Assembly: GCA_037953745.1 (NCBI GenBank)
Contig: JBAKBP010007640.1
Coordinates: 1 to 64,000 of the forward strand
Direction: 5' to 3'
DNA: 64,000 nucleotides
Source: Lithodes maja
Lineage: Eukaryota; Arthropoda; Malacostraca; Decapoda; Lithodidae
Position 1 is the stretch's first letter. Each line of letters starts with the position of its first letter. Shown here in pieces: positions 32,274-44,741 of the stretch. The position numbers and the translations under genes are program-made. The notes beneath the pieces are model-generated. The model ran no database searches, had not been told where the DNA came from, and was given only the letters and a program-made list of their open reading frames with translations.

Positions 32274-34081
32274 TGTTACGGCTGGATCGGCAATACATAT
32301 TCGGGATTCTTGATCGTAGGACAGAAATGGCTTATGTGACAACGACACGCTCGATTCCAGTCCCAAATACTATATGCTCCAGACAACAAAAGCACCAACG
32401 CCCTACAGAGTTATCATCTATGGTAACGAGGTACCTTAACTCGGCGAAAGTGTACAACAGGGGTAGGCTATGAGGCTAAACTCCCTCAGACATTTATAGG
32501 TTACGTTATTACTAAAGAAATGCAATACTCAAGAAACTACGTTAATATTAAGCCTCTAATAATGTAGAATAGAAGCAGGCTAAAGGTATGACAGTGAAAT
32601 GCTAAATGACAAATGTACACGCCTACTTGAAAGCGCATGCACTAGAATAACTGTCCCCTACTAACATGCACTAGCATGTAGCATACAAGATGTTCATGAT
32701 CCAGTAGATACCTAATAATACACATGGAAGGAACATAAATAGTAGTCACTTATTGTAATAATGAATCTATACTTGGAATAACTAAAAGGTTGCAGGCAAC
32801 AGTACTGCGCCGGTAGCCTACTACCGCATAGGCTACTTCGCTTCTCTCACTCTGTCTCCCCTCTGAGTCCGTATGCGCCCTACGCAACAGAACTCCGGAC
32901 ACAGCAGCAAAACGACAGTGCAGTTAATTGATACATGAAAGTATTAATAGTGTTGTCTTGTGTGTGAGTAATGTGTATTGTAAAGTGTTACATACATAAA
33001 CTTAAAGAGAGCTGCAATGCATAGTAAAATAAAGATATAACCCACTCATCATCCCCATGTGTTCTAGCTAGCAGGCCAAGTCACAGGAACAACGAGTCCC
33101 AGCACCGAAAGCGAGAACCCAGGAAAAGACTGCAGAGAACACAAGGACAGATAAATTACGTTACTCTACTATACCGGCACTACGAGCGAGCTGTAGTCTC
33201 TGGTACTACACTCGCTCCTGGCTCGGTAGGCAAATCAAGGCTAAGTCCTCGCCCCTCTACAGACAACTCCTGGGCATGGTCGGGCTCTTACACATGGCAC
33301 TAGTCTAGTCACAAATTGGATGATGAGCTGGGCATATAACTCGTGAACATGTAGAACGTTCACCAACTATCCTCATCAAGAAGATCGCTGTTCACATTAA
33401 CCCCTTAAATCTAATACATGTAAATATATGCTTGTCCTAAGAGTAATACGAGAGGTGAGTGCTGAAACTCCTTTAGGACCTCAAGGGAAGGTTATGCATT
33501 TAAATAGAGAGAAGAATGAAATGAGAGTAATGTCGTCAGAGAGAAAGAGTGCAACCGTGAGAAATTGGGAGAGAGGGCAAGGGATGTTAGAATCTCAAAG
33601 GTTCTAGGCAACCTGGTCATAGAGCACACAGCGAGCCTCCAGGCAATGTGCTGTACGACAACATGGGCAGCCCAGGCAGCATAGGCAGGCGGCAATGTAC
33701 TACCAACCCTGTCGCACCTAGCTATAAGCGCAGGGCTGCCAACCGGTCCATACGTCTGGCAACCACCCCCCCGGCAGCGTGGCGCACCGCTACCCTCTCG
33801 CTCTGAAGTCTAACTCACTCTCTCTCTCTGAATTCCCACTGTCTTATCTATCAACTTCTCTATTGATACTACATATTAAATGGAAGGTCTCGACATGGCT
33901 TAAAACAAAACCCACCACTGGTTAGCAAATGACGAGACCTTTGCAGAGATACAAAGAACATAGTTATACGTTGTCACACTCAATATAAGCAGCCAGCACG
34001 GTACAACGCGGTACCGTGGCGGTACAGTGGAGTACCAAGGAGTACAATCAGGTTACGTTGCCACGCACTGGGTGCGTCACA
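32274..34081. mobile_element. Solo LTR, 1,808 bp, complete
   Basis: TGTTACGGCTGG to GGTGCGTCACA, with GTAT on both sides (32270-32273, 34082-34085). T copy 1 shows the uninterrupted site. It is homologous along its whole length to 23558-28768 minus the CR1. It contains no ORF of note. Gypsy-type affiliation is inferred from TG/CA ends and TSD length only. Confidence 0.88.
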
Positions 34082-34255
34082 GTATGGTAAAAGCGTTTCC
34101 ATTGTATAATGACAATGGCTAATTACTTATTATCGCCAAAGTCCGAAGTTATGACCGCAGTCCGAAATCACCCCAGTTTACAGTAATTTGCGAAAAAATA
34201 GGGTGCAAATAGGCTACTTAAATTGTTCTCGGATGTTATGAAATAGGTCTATCTT

Positions 34256-34487
34256 GTGGCAATCAAAAGTAAAAGTAAAACTAGAGAAGCTGTTGAACAA
34301 GACATATCAAGTAATTATATTGAGGACTTAAGCTTTGAAAATGCCAGATTTTTTTTTATGACAAGGACAAGAATGATAGAAGTAAAAGAAAACTTCAAAA
34401 ACAAATTTATGAACCTAACCTATTGTGCAATATTTGTCAAAATGAAAATGAAAATCAAATGCACCTGTTCAACTGTGAATCATAATA
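34256..34487 (+). pseudogene. Non-LTR C-terminal fragment, first half
   Basis: Encodes part of the same C-terminal domain as 39341-39631, with a frameshift before the zinc-binding cluster. It stops at GTGAATCATA where T copy 1 and CR1 A are inserted, and continues at 44597. It is part of T copy 2. Confidence 0.75.
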
Positions 34488-35092
34488 GGCTCCTGGGCGG
34501 TATTTATAAAGCACTTTTAGGCTTAAAAGTAGCTTTTAAAGATGGCGGCCACTTTTAAAAGATAAAAGTTGGGTAAAAAAAAAAATTAGCAGCTAAAAGT
34601 AGCTTTTAAACCCGGCGAAAACTAAAAGCCCTCCTCGGGACTTTTAGCGCTTAAAAGTTACTTTTAGAGGACGATGAAGATGGTTGAATAACAAATCCGC
34701 CACCCCCTGCCAAGGAATTTTCATGTTAAAAAGACCAATTGGATTAATAGGCCTATAGCGACTCTGAGTTAATCAAAAGATACCATATAAACCACGAATG
34801 AAACTTAGAGGAACAAAGCTCCTAACCCCGAGATGAAAGTGTGTATTACCCTACATTATTTGGCAACGGTCAAAATGTAACTGTATGAGTAACTCATGAT
34901 TGTAGGTTATCTATATTATAAAATACAGTATGTTAGGTAACTCTTGATTCCATCCATATATCACCCCGCACATCATACTACTCAAAGGTGATCCACTGTG
35001 TGTTCTCCAACGAATAAGCTATATTAGAAAGTAACCTACCACCATATATATCAACCTACTTTAGCTTTCAAATAAAAAATGTAGGCAACATT

Positions 35093-38083
35093 TTGTATAA
35101 AGATTTATTAAAAAACGATTTTAATAACCCATATTTTAACTTCCCTGTTTTAAACAGAAGACCTGGTAGACACGGTAATAGAAGACTAAATACATTTAAT
35201 AAAAAGAAAAACAGGTCTGATATTAAAATTATTGTTAATAATTTATATTCATTATATCGAAATTTCGGAATTAAAAAATTAAAAGATTCATTGAAAGGCC
35301 TACAAAAGAAAAGTTTTGCTCCTTTTATAGAAAATATTCTAAACAATAAACATAATTTCACAAATAAATTTAAGAATATAGTCTTTGCTTTTATGGGATA
35401 TATTAGAGCGAATTCTAAGAAATCCAAAGATAACCGTATTAATGATAAAGTCATGTCCACTTTAAATTATTCCTCTAAAATTTTAGACAAAATTAATGTT
35501 AACAGTCTTATTAATTCAAAGAAAGTTAAGTCCATGTTACCAGATGGTTGTAAAGATTTCAAACCATTAATAGTGTATTCATATGAACGACCTGTTGGGT
35601 CTATTATTTGTAATTATAATAAAGTTTTAGGAAATCTTTCAGATAATGATATTTTCAATAATAATAAATGCGTGTGTGAAAGAGTCATGGATATGCCAGC
35701 TAGCAGACGTGATGCACTAGCAAAGTTCATTTATAGTCCGATATGTCACATATTAACAGGTGATGTAGAACTAGTTAAACATTTTGCAAACGACAAATTA
35801 GCGGAGCTATGTCGTAAAGGGTTTAAATTTAGAATAGGGAGTAATAAAGTAACATGGGACATAATTTTAAAAGATATTGTTTTTTCAGTCAATAAATTAA
35901 AAGATAAATTGTTAAAAATTGCGTGCTGCGATGCGAGAGAACTAGAAGCATGGTCTAAATTATTAATTAAGTTAATTAGAAATAAAATTTTCTCGCTTAA
36001 AAATGAATTTAATCTTTCAGATTTTATAGACTATAATTATAATAAGCTTAAAGCTGATTTAATAAATTTACATAAACATTTTGTAATCACTACAGTAGAT
36101 AAAGCCAGCAATAATTATAGCTTCACATGTAAGAAATTTTATCTTGAAAACATGAAAAAAGAATTAGGTATTAACCTCTGAAGTGCGCACGGGGGTAAAT
36201 GAAAACCTCCCCCTGTGCTGACGTATTTGAGGTTTTTCGTCACTAAAATATTCATTGTACCATTAATAGCATTAATAATTATCCATATGCGCCTATTATG
36301 GGTTGATTATAAAGGTATTAACCTGAAACAACAATAAAACGAGTGAAAACAGCGTTTGGATGGTCAAAATCGGAGATATAGCCCGCGAGTTGTATAATCT
36401 ATGGGTGAGGCAAACTCCTTTCCCGCCAATTTCCCCCAAGGCCACTGAGACACAGTCGATCGATACTCTCTCTCTCTCTCTTGCACTCGATGGCCATCAG
36501 TGATGACAACACCCTGCTTGCAACTCGCTAATGTTAGCACGAAAATATACCTCAGAATAAGGGAATAATAGGGAAAATAGGTGATAACTGAGGAATAGGA
36601 GGAAAGTGGGGAAGGAGGGGAGGTAGAGGACTGAGATTTTGCATGGCCCAGGGGCCAAAAAAAAAAAATAAAAAAATAAAAAAAAAATAAAAAAAAAAAA
36701 AATTTTCGATGTAAAAAGTTGATTTTTAGTTTTACTTACTCCAGAGAGTCTTCCCGCAGTCCGCCGGCCGAACTCTAAAGAGTCTTCCCGCAGTTCCCGG
36801 GTTAAGGGTAACATATTACGTAAAAATATTTGCGGTAATTCTGTTTATGAAATTCAAAATCATCTGAATATTGATAACTTAATCGATGAACATACCAAGA
36901 AAAATATAACATTTGATATTAAACTTTCTGATAAGAACAAGTGCATTGCAAAATTATACATGTTACCTAAATTTCATAAAAGACCTTATAAATATCGCTT
37001 TATTGCCGGAGCAAAATTTGCTACCACTAAAACTCTATCAGAACAAGTCGTAAATTGCTTAAAATACATTAAAAGTACTCATAAAAGATATTGTAATACC
37101 ATCATGAGAAGAACTGGCATTAACTATTATTGGAGTGTTGACAATTCGTTAGAAGTTATTGATAAAATAAATACCATGCCGAAAGTTACCTCGGTACATA
37201 GCTTCGACTTTTCAACTTTGTATACCAATTTGCCTTTAGATTTAGTATATTCAGAGCTTTGCTTTATTATAGATTTGCACTTTGACAGGTTCGTTAGGAA
37301 TGGTAATTATTTCATAAATGTTTATACATATTTTAATAATGCATCACTTAGCTCTACTCCCACTAGTTCTGTATATTTTGATAGAACTAAACTTAAAGAT
37401 GCCCTTAAATTCCTCCTTTTCAATACTTATGTTAGATTCGGCCCGTACATTTTCAAACAAATATTAGGAATTCCTATGGGTGGAAATGCTAGCCCTTTAA
37501 TTGCAGACTTATTCTTGCTTGCTTTAGAATTTAAATATATAAAAGACTTAGTTGACAGTAGCAAGAAAAATAAAATCCCAGAAAAATTAGCACTTGCTAA
37601 ACTGTTAAGTAATAATAGTAGATATATTGATGATATTCTTGTTTGCAATTTGTTAAATTTTAATCAAGTTGCTAAACTTATTTACCCTAATTCTATTCCC
37701 CTCACACAATGTAACGTAAATTATAAAGTTGACAATTTTCTTGATATAAATATAGAGATTGTTAATGAACAGTGCATACTTAAAGTATATCACAAAGTTG
37801 ATGATTTTAATTTTAACGTAATAAACTTTCCTTTCCCTAGTAGTAATATCGATAGTAAAATAACTTATAATTGTTTTTATTCCCAATTAATAAGATTTTG
37901 TAAAATCTGCACTAAAGTAGATGACTTTTGGGCTAGAGCTAGGTTACTATACAGACTCTTAGTGGACAGAGGTTTTGAGGCAAGTAAATTGTTCCATAAA
38001 TTTAATCTTTTTAGGGTCAATTATTGTGACTGTATTCTAAAATTTGACATCAATAATTTTAATCAAGCATTTTTAACTTGAAG
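35093..38083 (+). pseudogene. Penelope-like polymerase ORF, split by MITE
   Basis: The first exon-like part (35093-36174) holds the N-terminal region seen in many Penelope-like ORFs: CVCERVMDMPA, CHILTGDVELVK, then LHKHFVITTVDKASNN and CKKFYLENMKKEL. The second (36806-38081) holds the reverse transcriptase: YMLPKFHKRPYKYRFI, HSFDFSTLYTNLPLDLV (palm Asp), ILGIPMGGNASPLIADL and SRYIDDILVCN (catalytic YIDD). The reading frame stays in register across the 627-bp MITE, so the only disabling lesion I see is that insertion. No GIY-YIG endonuclease is visible after the reverse transcriptase, where most Penelope-like elements carry it, nor convincingly before. The N-terminus is unclear: there is no ATG near 35093 and the frame is open back to 35017. 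Confidence 0.88.
36175..36801 (-). mobile_element. TTAA-flanked MITE, family M1 (copy 2)
   Basis: 627 bp between TTAA at 36171-36174 and 36802-36805, inside the Penelope-like ORF. Ends match 16085-16701 in reverse orientation. The interior has the same poly(A/T) and GA features. Confidence 0.92.
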
Positions 38084-39340
38084 TTTCTTGTATAACCTCT
38101 GCTTACTTTTTGTCTGTATTTATTGTTTTTTGTCTGTATTTATTGTTTATCTTTTTCTTTTTCTTATTCTATTATTAATATTAATATTGATGATTTTTTA
38201 AATTTATTGTTCTTGTTAAAAGAGTACTCTTTGTTTAAATCTGTTGTTACTTCATATTTTGCAATTATTTGTCTTTATATTATATTTTTTGTCGATAGTA
38301 TCAATTGCTTACTTTTGCGATTTCCTTAGTTTATTTGTGCGATAAATGTAGGTTATTTGTAGGGTAGTTATTGATAGGGGTCACTTGAGGCATGCTATGC
38401 TTACAGGTACCTACCCGATAGCACTATCGTTAGTGAGTGCTGTACTGTATTTTATATATTATTTTGTAATAGTATAGATATCTTATCAATATTTGTATTT
38501 TGTACTATTGTTAATGTCTTGTCATGTTGCAAATTTGATTTTAAATAATATTTTGACATTTAACATTTAGTTTCTTTATTCATGCAGAGTTTAGTAAAAT
38601 TTGCCAGAACGTCCCGGACTTCCCAAACTTGACTACTTCCTTTAACGTGACGATAGTGCGTTGTTATATGTGCGATTAGTTTGCTTGGGAAACAGATTAA
38701 CTTGCTCATGTAGTAATGTACACCCTATGTGGTGGATTGTGTTCTTTTATTTAATAGTTTTTATTTTAGTAGGCGTTGTTTCCACATAGCGATTTTGATA
38801 ATTTAATTTGACTTTATATTGTCCTTGTCCCAATTTTGGTTTGTTTAGTTTGCAAGTTTTACATTTTAATTAAACATTTCGATTCATACTGTATATAATA
38901 TGTCCGACTACATTTTTTGCCGCGGTCGGTCTCTCTATTTTTAGATGGGTAAATCCAAGGTTAAGAGATAAACACATGTTTTTCTTATGTTCTTAAATTT
39001 CTTAACCTTGGGTAAATCCCCTCCTCCGCCCACAACCTGTATAGTTCCAGCGTCCTCGTTGACAAACGCCTATACTGTACTTGTTGGAAGAACACTAACA
39101 AATAGACCAAATTAAAGGAGTGTAGGACTAACCTAATATAATATTAGATTGTTGTTGTTTTTGTTGTTGTTTTGGCGCACTCTCCCATCCAGGAGTTCGT
39201 TCTATGAACGATGGCTGTTTCCTTATTGTTATTTGTATTTGTTAAACATTTTCATATTACTTATATATTTCTTTTCTCAAATTAACGATAGTCTCCCTCC
39301 TTTTTAGAACTGTTCTTATAATCTCTGCTACCCTTTTTAA

Positions 39341-39631
39341 TTAATTTTGTTCAAATATTTCCCTCAAGTTGTCCCTGCCTCTCAGATCTTTGTATAGGTC
39401 TTCGTATGATTCACAGTTGAACAGGTGCATTTGATTTTCATTTTCATTTTGACAAATATCGCACAATAGGTTAGGTTCATATTTGTTTTTGAAGTTTTCT
39501 TTTACTTCTATCATTCTAGTCCTTGTCATAAAAATTGTTCTGGCATTTTCAAAGCTTAAGTCCTCAATATAATTACTTGATATATCTTGTTCAACAGCTT
39601 TTCTAGTTTTACTTTTACTTTCGATTGTCAC
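39341..39631 (-). pseudogene. Non-LTR C-terminal domain with zinc cluster
   Basis: 97 codons: YIEDLSFENARTIFMTRTRM, then CDICQNENENQMHLFNC (C-x2-C-x8-H-x4-C). A zinc-binding cluster of this form lies at the C-terminus of several non-LTR polymerases. It stops early at EIFEQN, where the T copy 2 version at 44597 reads on. Downstream (minus strand) comes a 3' tail of (CAA)n near 39165. Confidence 0.75.
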
Positions 39632-40459
39632 AAGATAGGCCTATTTCATAACATCCTAGAACAATTTAAGTAGCCTATTTGCACCCTATGTTTTCGCAAA
39701 TTACTGTAAACTGGGGTGATTTCGGAGTGCGGTCATAACTTAGGACTTTGGCGATAATAAGTAATTAGCCATTGTCATTATACAATGGAAACGCTTTTAC
39801 CACACTTTTCAAGAATACTTCGGACATCATTTAGGAAAAGGATAAGGATATTATGGGGGATAATTTTAGGAGGCTTCCTGGATTACGGCGCACGGCGCAT
39901 TATCACTACACATCACTTGACCTAGTTAAATACAATGTGTTTACAGTCAGGAGAAATTGTAAAAAACAAACTCGGAAAATTTCCGAAATTACCCCACTTT
40001 ACGAATTGTGTAAACTCGCGAATTTGGCAACTATCTCAGATGCTGCCACACCGGAATATGCAATTGTTTTGGTATGGTAAATATATTACCCTTTCAATTT
40101 AGCAATATATAATTGATTTCACAATAACAAAATATTGCATAATTACCCTAATGTTTTATAGTAATTAGTATATGCAATTAGAAGCCTATACCTACCTATT
40201 AAACGTTATTCACCAATTGTAATATTGCTAGATGTAGCGAAATAGCGGTTGTGGCAGCTTTCTTAACGCTTCCACTAAAAACTGCTTTTAAATGTTTTAT
40301 GAATAACTTTTAAGGATTTTCTTTTAGTTAAAATTACTTTTAGGGAATTTTTTTAATTCTTTTATAAATACCGGCCCAGGCCTTTGACCAGTGAGGACGT
40401 ACCCAGTGACCGCTCGTGACATACCTGTTTATCCCCTAGTGAGGTGAACATTCTTAGTG

Positions 40460-41365
40460 ATGGCTTGTGCTGATGAGATTGTCACCTCTTCCCATGTTCT
40501 CCAGCTTTGTCTTGCTTTGCAAGAGAGGCTGGAGAATGTTGAGCTCGAGGTCCAATCTCTCAAGGATGAGAACTTAGCATTGAAGATGGCATTTGAGGAA
40601 AACAAAAATGCCACTGGTGTAGGAAACCCGGACTCTTCCTGGAAGGTGGCATCTTCAAGAGGAATGAAATTAACCTTCCAGAAGCAGTATGTGACTGTTA
40701 AAAACAAGTATAGCGCCCTGGATGACGAGTGTGATGGCAGTGAAGGGGGAAAGGAGGAAGGAGATGACCAGTCTTACAGCGGGGCAGTGAGAGGGGAGGG
40801 GAGGAAATCTGCAGCTACTTCTGCTGCTACTACTTCTGCTACAGGCCGGCAACAGAAAACAGCTAAGTCTATTTTAATTGTAGGGGATTCAATGGTTAAA
40901 TACCTTGGCAGGGCTACTAACACACATGTTGGTAAAGTTGTCTGTCTGCCTGGTGCCGGAGTCGAGAGGGTGGCAGAAAAGCTAGATGGTGTCATGGAAG
41001 GGAGTGGAGAGGACCCCATCATCTTCCTCAACGCAGGGAGCAACGACATTTGGAAATGCAGGACTGAGGAGTTGCTCACCACGTACCAGGAAATGTTGGA
41101 GAGGATCAAGGAGAAGGGTGGAGTTCCTGTGGTACACAGTATCCTACCAAGAAGAGGGGTAAGGAAGGAATGGTCCTCCAGGGCTATTGGTGTAAATAGC
41201 CGGCTGGAGAAGTATTGCAAGGCAAATACTATTCCATTCCTGGATAACTGGACCCTCTTTTATGGTAAGGATGAACTGTATGCCCAGGATGGAGTACATC
41301 TCTCTCGACTAGGAGTTTCGACCTTAGCCAGCTCACTCGACAAGTTTGTTGCGGGGTTTTGTTAA
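40460..41365 (+). CDS. CR1 ORF1: coiled coil plus SGNH hydrolase
   Basis: 301 codons from the ATG at 40460 (the GTG just before is also open). Residues about 10-50 form a Leu/Glu heptad region (LCLALQERLENVELEVQSL), a probable coiled coil. A Gly/Ala/Ser linker follows. From about residue 135 an SGNH/GDSL hydrolase fold shows all four blocks: VGDSMVKYL (Ser), LPGAGVERV (Gly), LNAGSNDIW (Asn) and DGVHLSRLG (Asp, His). Esterase-type ORF1 proteins are known for CR1 elements and are thought to bind the RNP or lipid membranes; the real substrate is unknown. The reading frame is intact. Confidence 0.88.
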   Translation: MACADEIVTSSHVLQLCLALQERLENVELEVQSLKDENLALKMAFEENKNATGVGNPDSSWKVASSRGMKLTFQKQYVTVKNKYSALDDECDGSEGGKEEGDDQSYSGAVRGEGRKSAATSAATTSATGRQQKTAKSILIVGDSMVKYLGRATNTHVGKVVCLPGAGVERVAEKLDGVMEGSGEDPIIFLNAGSNDIWKCRTEELLTTYQEMLERIKEKGGVPVVHSILPRRGVRKEWSSRAIGVNSRLEKYCKANTIPFLDNWTLFYGKDELYAQDGVHLSRLGVSTLASSLDKFVAGFC

Positions 41366-44300
41366 TAAACCATAGGTGTGTAAGTAAAATAGAATCCCAG
41401 CCACATGAAATTGATAGTAATAACGAACATTATGATAGCGTAGCTTTTCCGTCTAGGTCCAGTAGTTCAACAGGTAAAAATAAATTAGTTAAAAACAATA
41501 GAAAAATAGTTGCAAATACAAGTAATAGTTTGAGGGTTTATTATACAAATTGCAGGAGTTTATGTAACAAAATGAACGAACTTAGAGCACTGGTTAGCAA
41601 AGAAAATATAGACATAATAGCGCTAACTGAAACATGGATTAATACAGAAACCAGGCATTTTTTAGCAGAGTTTGATATACCGGGATATAGTTTGTTTAAA
41701 TATGACCGAACAAGTAGGAGGGGCGGCGGTATAGCAGTGTTTGTCAGGAGTTCATTAAAAAGCTGTACTAAATCAGGTATTAGAGTAAATAATGAAAATG
41801 AAAGTGTTTGGGTAGAAGTTAACGAAGGTAGTGAGACCTTAGTTATTGGAGTTATGTATAGACCGCCAAATATGAGTAGAAATGACGGAACATCATTATG
41901 GGAGGAAATTAAAATAGCATCAAGGTTCAGCAACGTGTGCATTATGGGGGATTTTAATTTCCCTAATATAGATTGGCAACAACAAATAGGCGACTCTGAT
42001 TCAAAGGAGTTTATTGAGGTAGTACAAGATAGTTTTTTATCTCAATTCATAGATACGCCGACTAGAGGTGATAATATTCTCGATTTAGTTTTCAGTAACA
42101 ATGACCATATGATAAATAGAGTAGAAATCGGGGACCACCTAGGAAATAGTGATCACAATTCTGTGTATTTTAATATACAATGGAAAGGTAATATCAGAGA
42201 GAATTCAACATTAATACCTGACTTCAGAAAAGCCAATTATGGTGGGTTAAGAGAAGCCCTGTTAGCAGACCCTATGGTCAAAAAAATTAAGTCGATCCAG
42301 GTGTCCAAATGAGTGTATCCTTTCTCAGGCACCTGTCATCTTAAGTCAGGAAGAGACGTCAAACTTGGTAGATACATACGATAATTTTATCAAGTCAGTA
42401 TTCAATGCGCAAAATAAATATATCCCCAAAAGAAAATTTAGATCAACACAGAACCAACCCAAATGGATGAATAATAGACTATTAGATCTTTTAGGAAAAA
42501 AGAGAGGAATATATAGAAAAATTTAAAAAAGGCGAAATTCACCTACTTGCTTACTATCAGAATCTATCACGACAGGTAAAAAAGGATATTAGTAAAGAAA
42601 AAAAGAAATTATGAAATTAAGGTTGCCAATGACTCAAAAAATAATCCTAAAGCTTTTTACCAACTATATAAATCCAAGGTTAGAGATGTAATTGGTCCCC
42701 TTAAAACTTCGATAGGAGAAATGACAGAAAATGATTTAGAAATGTGCAGTACATTAAATAGTCAATTTCTTTCCGTTTTCACTAATGAAAATTTGGCACA
42801 GTTTCCAGAAGTCCGTAAGGTATACAGCGATAGTATAGAAAATAGGTTAAGTACGGTTACTATAAGTAGAAATGATGTGCTTAAGGAAATTGACAAACTG
42901 AAACTTCACAAATCGCCTGGTCCTGATGAGGTATATGCTAGAGTATTAAAAGAATGCAGAGATGAGTTAAGTTACCCATTAACATTTCTATTTAACAAGT
43001 CATTAGAAACAGGTATAGTTCCAGAAGCTTGGAAGCTTGCAAATGTAGTTCCGATCTTCAAAAAAGGTGATAAATCAATAGCATCCAATTACCGTCCCAT
43101 TAGTCTCACTTCAATCATAGGAAAGCTACTAGAGTCAATTATTGCTAGGAAAATGAGAAACCACTTAGAAACATTTAACTTTATCAATTCTTCTCAGCAT
43201 GGATTCACTCAGGGACGGTCTTGCCTTACTAATTTGCTTAGTTTTTTTCTCAGAGGTATATGAAGCAGTAGATAATGACAAAGTCATATGATATTATATA
43301 TTTAGATTTCAGTAAAGCTTTCGACAGAGTCCCTCATGAGAGATTGATGAGAAAGGTTGAGGCACATGGAATAGGTGGGGCGTTGTTAGGATGGATTAGG
43401 TCATGGCTAATTGGTAGGAAGCAGAGAGTCAGCATAAATGGTACCAAGTCAGAATGGGGAGCAGTTAAAAGTGGTGTCCCCCAGGGATCGGTATTAGGTC
43501 CCCTGTTGTTTCTTATATACATAAATGACCTAGATTTAGGTATAACTAGTAGGATAAGTAAATTCGCAGACGATACTAAAATAGGGAGATCAATTGATTC
43601 AGATAGCGATATAGAGTGCCTCCAAAGGGATCTAGATACCTTACATGAATGGTCAGTAAATTGGCAGATGAAGTTTAACATTGACAAATGCAAGGTATTA
43701 AAGATAGGGAAGATGCAAACAAATGTTAAATATAAACTAGCTAATTTAGAATTAGAAAATTCAGACTGCGAGAAAGATCTAGGTGTGTTTGTTAGCAATG
43801 ATTTGAAGCCTAGAAAACAGTGTATAAGCGTTCGTAATAAGGCAAACAGGATTCTCGGGTTCATCTCTAGGAGTGTGAGTAACAGAACTGCTGATGTTAT
43901 CTTAAAACTTTACTTGTCATTAGTGAGACCCCATATGGATTATGCTGTCCAATTTTGGTGTCCTTATTACAGAATGGACATAGATTCATTGGAGAGAGTA
44001 CAGCGTAGAATGACAAAAATGATCCATAATATTAGAAATCTTTCGTATGAAGAAAGGTTGAAGAAATTAGGTTTGCATTCGTTAGAGAGACGCAGAGTTA
44101 GAGGGGATATGATAGAGGTGTTCAAGTGGGTTAGTGGGATTAACAAAGGGGACATGACAAATGTACTAAAGCTCAGTGATAGCGAAAGAACTCGTACCAA
44201 TGGTTTCAAATTAGATAAATTTCGTTTCAGAAAAGATATAGGCAAATATTGGTTTGGTAACAGAGTTGTAGATGGGTGGAATGGACTACCAAGTGCTATA

Positions 44301-44372
44301 GTGGGATCTAAAACTGTAGGGAGCTTTAAGATAAAATTGGATAAGCATATGGACGAGAGGGGTTGGGTGTGA
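41359..44372 (+). pseudogene. CR1 ORF2, broken by frameshifts
   Basis: Endonuclease in 41359-42312: TNCRSLCNKMNELR, LTETWINTE, GGGIAVFVR, YRPPNMS, GDFNFPN, NSDHNSVYF. Frame breaks and stops lie between 42290 and 42720. The polymerase continues 42721-43263 (SPGPDEVYARVLKEC, NYRPISLTSIIGKLLE, QHGFTQGRSCLTNLL), breaks again near 43260, and resumes 43275-44372 (DFSKAFDRVPHERLM, SGVPQGSVLGPLLFLIYIND, KFADDTKIG at about 43560-43586, GLPSAIVGSKTVGSFKIKLD). At least two lesions disable it, although every catalytic motif is still legible. It is closely related to ORF2 at 25541-28492. Confidence 0.9.
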
Positions 44373-44594
44373 AAGGGGATCAGCTGGGTTGGGCCAATCA
44401 GCACTCTGCAGACCCCCATAATCCTGCGTTAATCCCTAACCGTTTTGTTAAGATGATCCTCAGGGTATTAGAGTGTGGAGCCTATAATTGGGCTTTGTAA
44501 TTGAATTGGGGTTGTGTGGAACAGGGATCTGCCTTGCTTAGGCCAATCGGCTTTCTGCAGACTCCCATTTTCTTATGTTCTTATGTTCTTATGT

Positions 44595-44741
44595 AAGACC
44601 TATACAAAGATCTGAGAGGCAGGGACAACTTGAGGGAAATATTTGAACAAAATGAATTAAAAAGGGTGGCAGAGACTATAAGAACAGTTCTAAAAAGGAG
44701 GGAGACTATCGTTAATTTGAGAAAAGAAATGTATAAGTAAT
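44595..44741 (+). pseudogene. Non-LTR C-terminal fragment, second half
   Basis: Continues 34256-34487 after the T1/CR1 insertion: DLYKDLRGRDNLREIF-like, then KRVAETIRTVLKRRETIV and a stop after EMYK. The tail ACAACAACAACAACAATC follows at about 44827-44844. Confidence 0.75.

Larger units (their letters stand above)
35064..38869 (+). mobile_element. Penelope-like element
   Basis: AT-rich 3.8-kb insertion in T copy 1. The interrupted target reads CTACTTTA...TTAAACATT, whereas T copy 2 has the sequence joined near 45132, so only a 3-4 bp overlap (TTTA/TTAA) is duplicated at most. It contains one long ORF, split by a MITE, and about 790 bp of AT-rich 3' region without motifs. Confidence 0.85.
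34492..40380 (-). mobile_element. Repeat T copy 1
   Basis: Ends are CCTGGGCGGTATTTATAAA at 34492 and the reverse complement of CCTGGGCCGGTATTTATAAA at 40380, with subterminal repeats rich in TTTTAAAAGTAGC-like words. Consists of 34492-35063 and 38870-40380, interrupted by a Penelope-like element. It is inverted relative to T copy 2, into which it is inserted together with the adjoining CR1. No transposase is visible. Confidence 0.7.
40381..44594 (+). mobile_element. CR1 retrotransposon A, near full length
   Basis: 5' region, ORF1, ORF2 (broken) and a 3' end made of tandem TTCTTATG octamers (about 44573-44594), the CR1-type terminus. It abuts T copy 1 at its 5' end and continues into the second half of the T copy 2 non-LTR fragment at 44595. 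No clear TSD is seen, as is common for CR1. Confidence 0.88.

Noticed and set aside
23558..34081. The two 1.8-kb LTR copies as the two ends of one 10.5-kb LTR element
   Set aside because: Each has its own 4-bp duplication (GTGT/GTGT and GTAT/GTAT), and the second sits in T copy 2 with a known empty site. The DNA between them is microsatellite and unrelated repeats.
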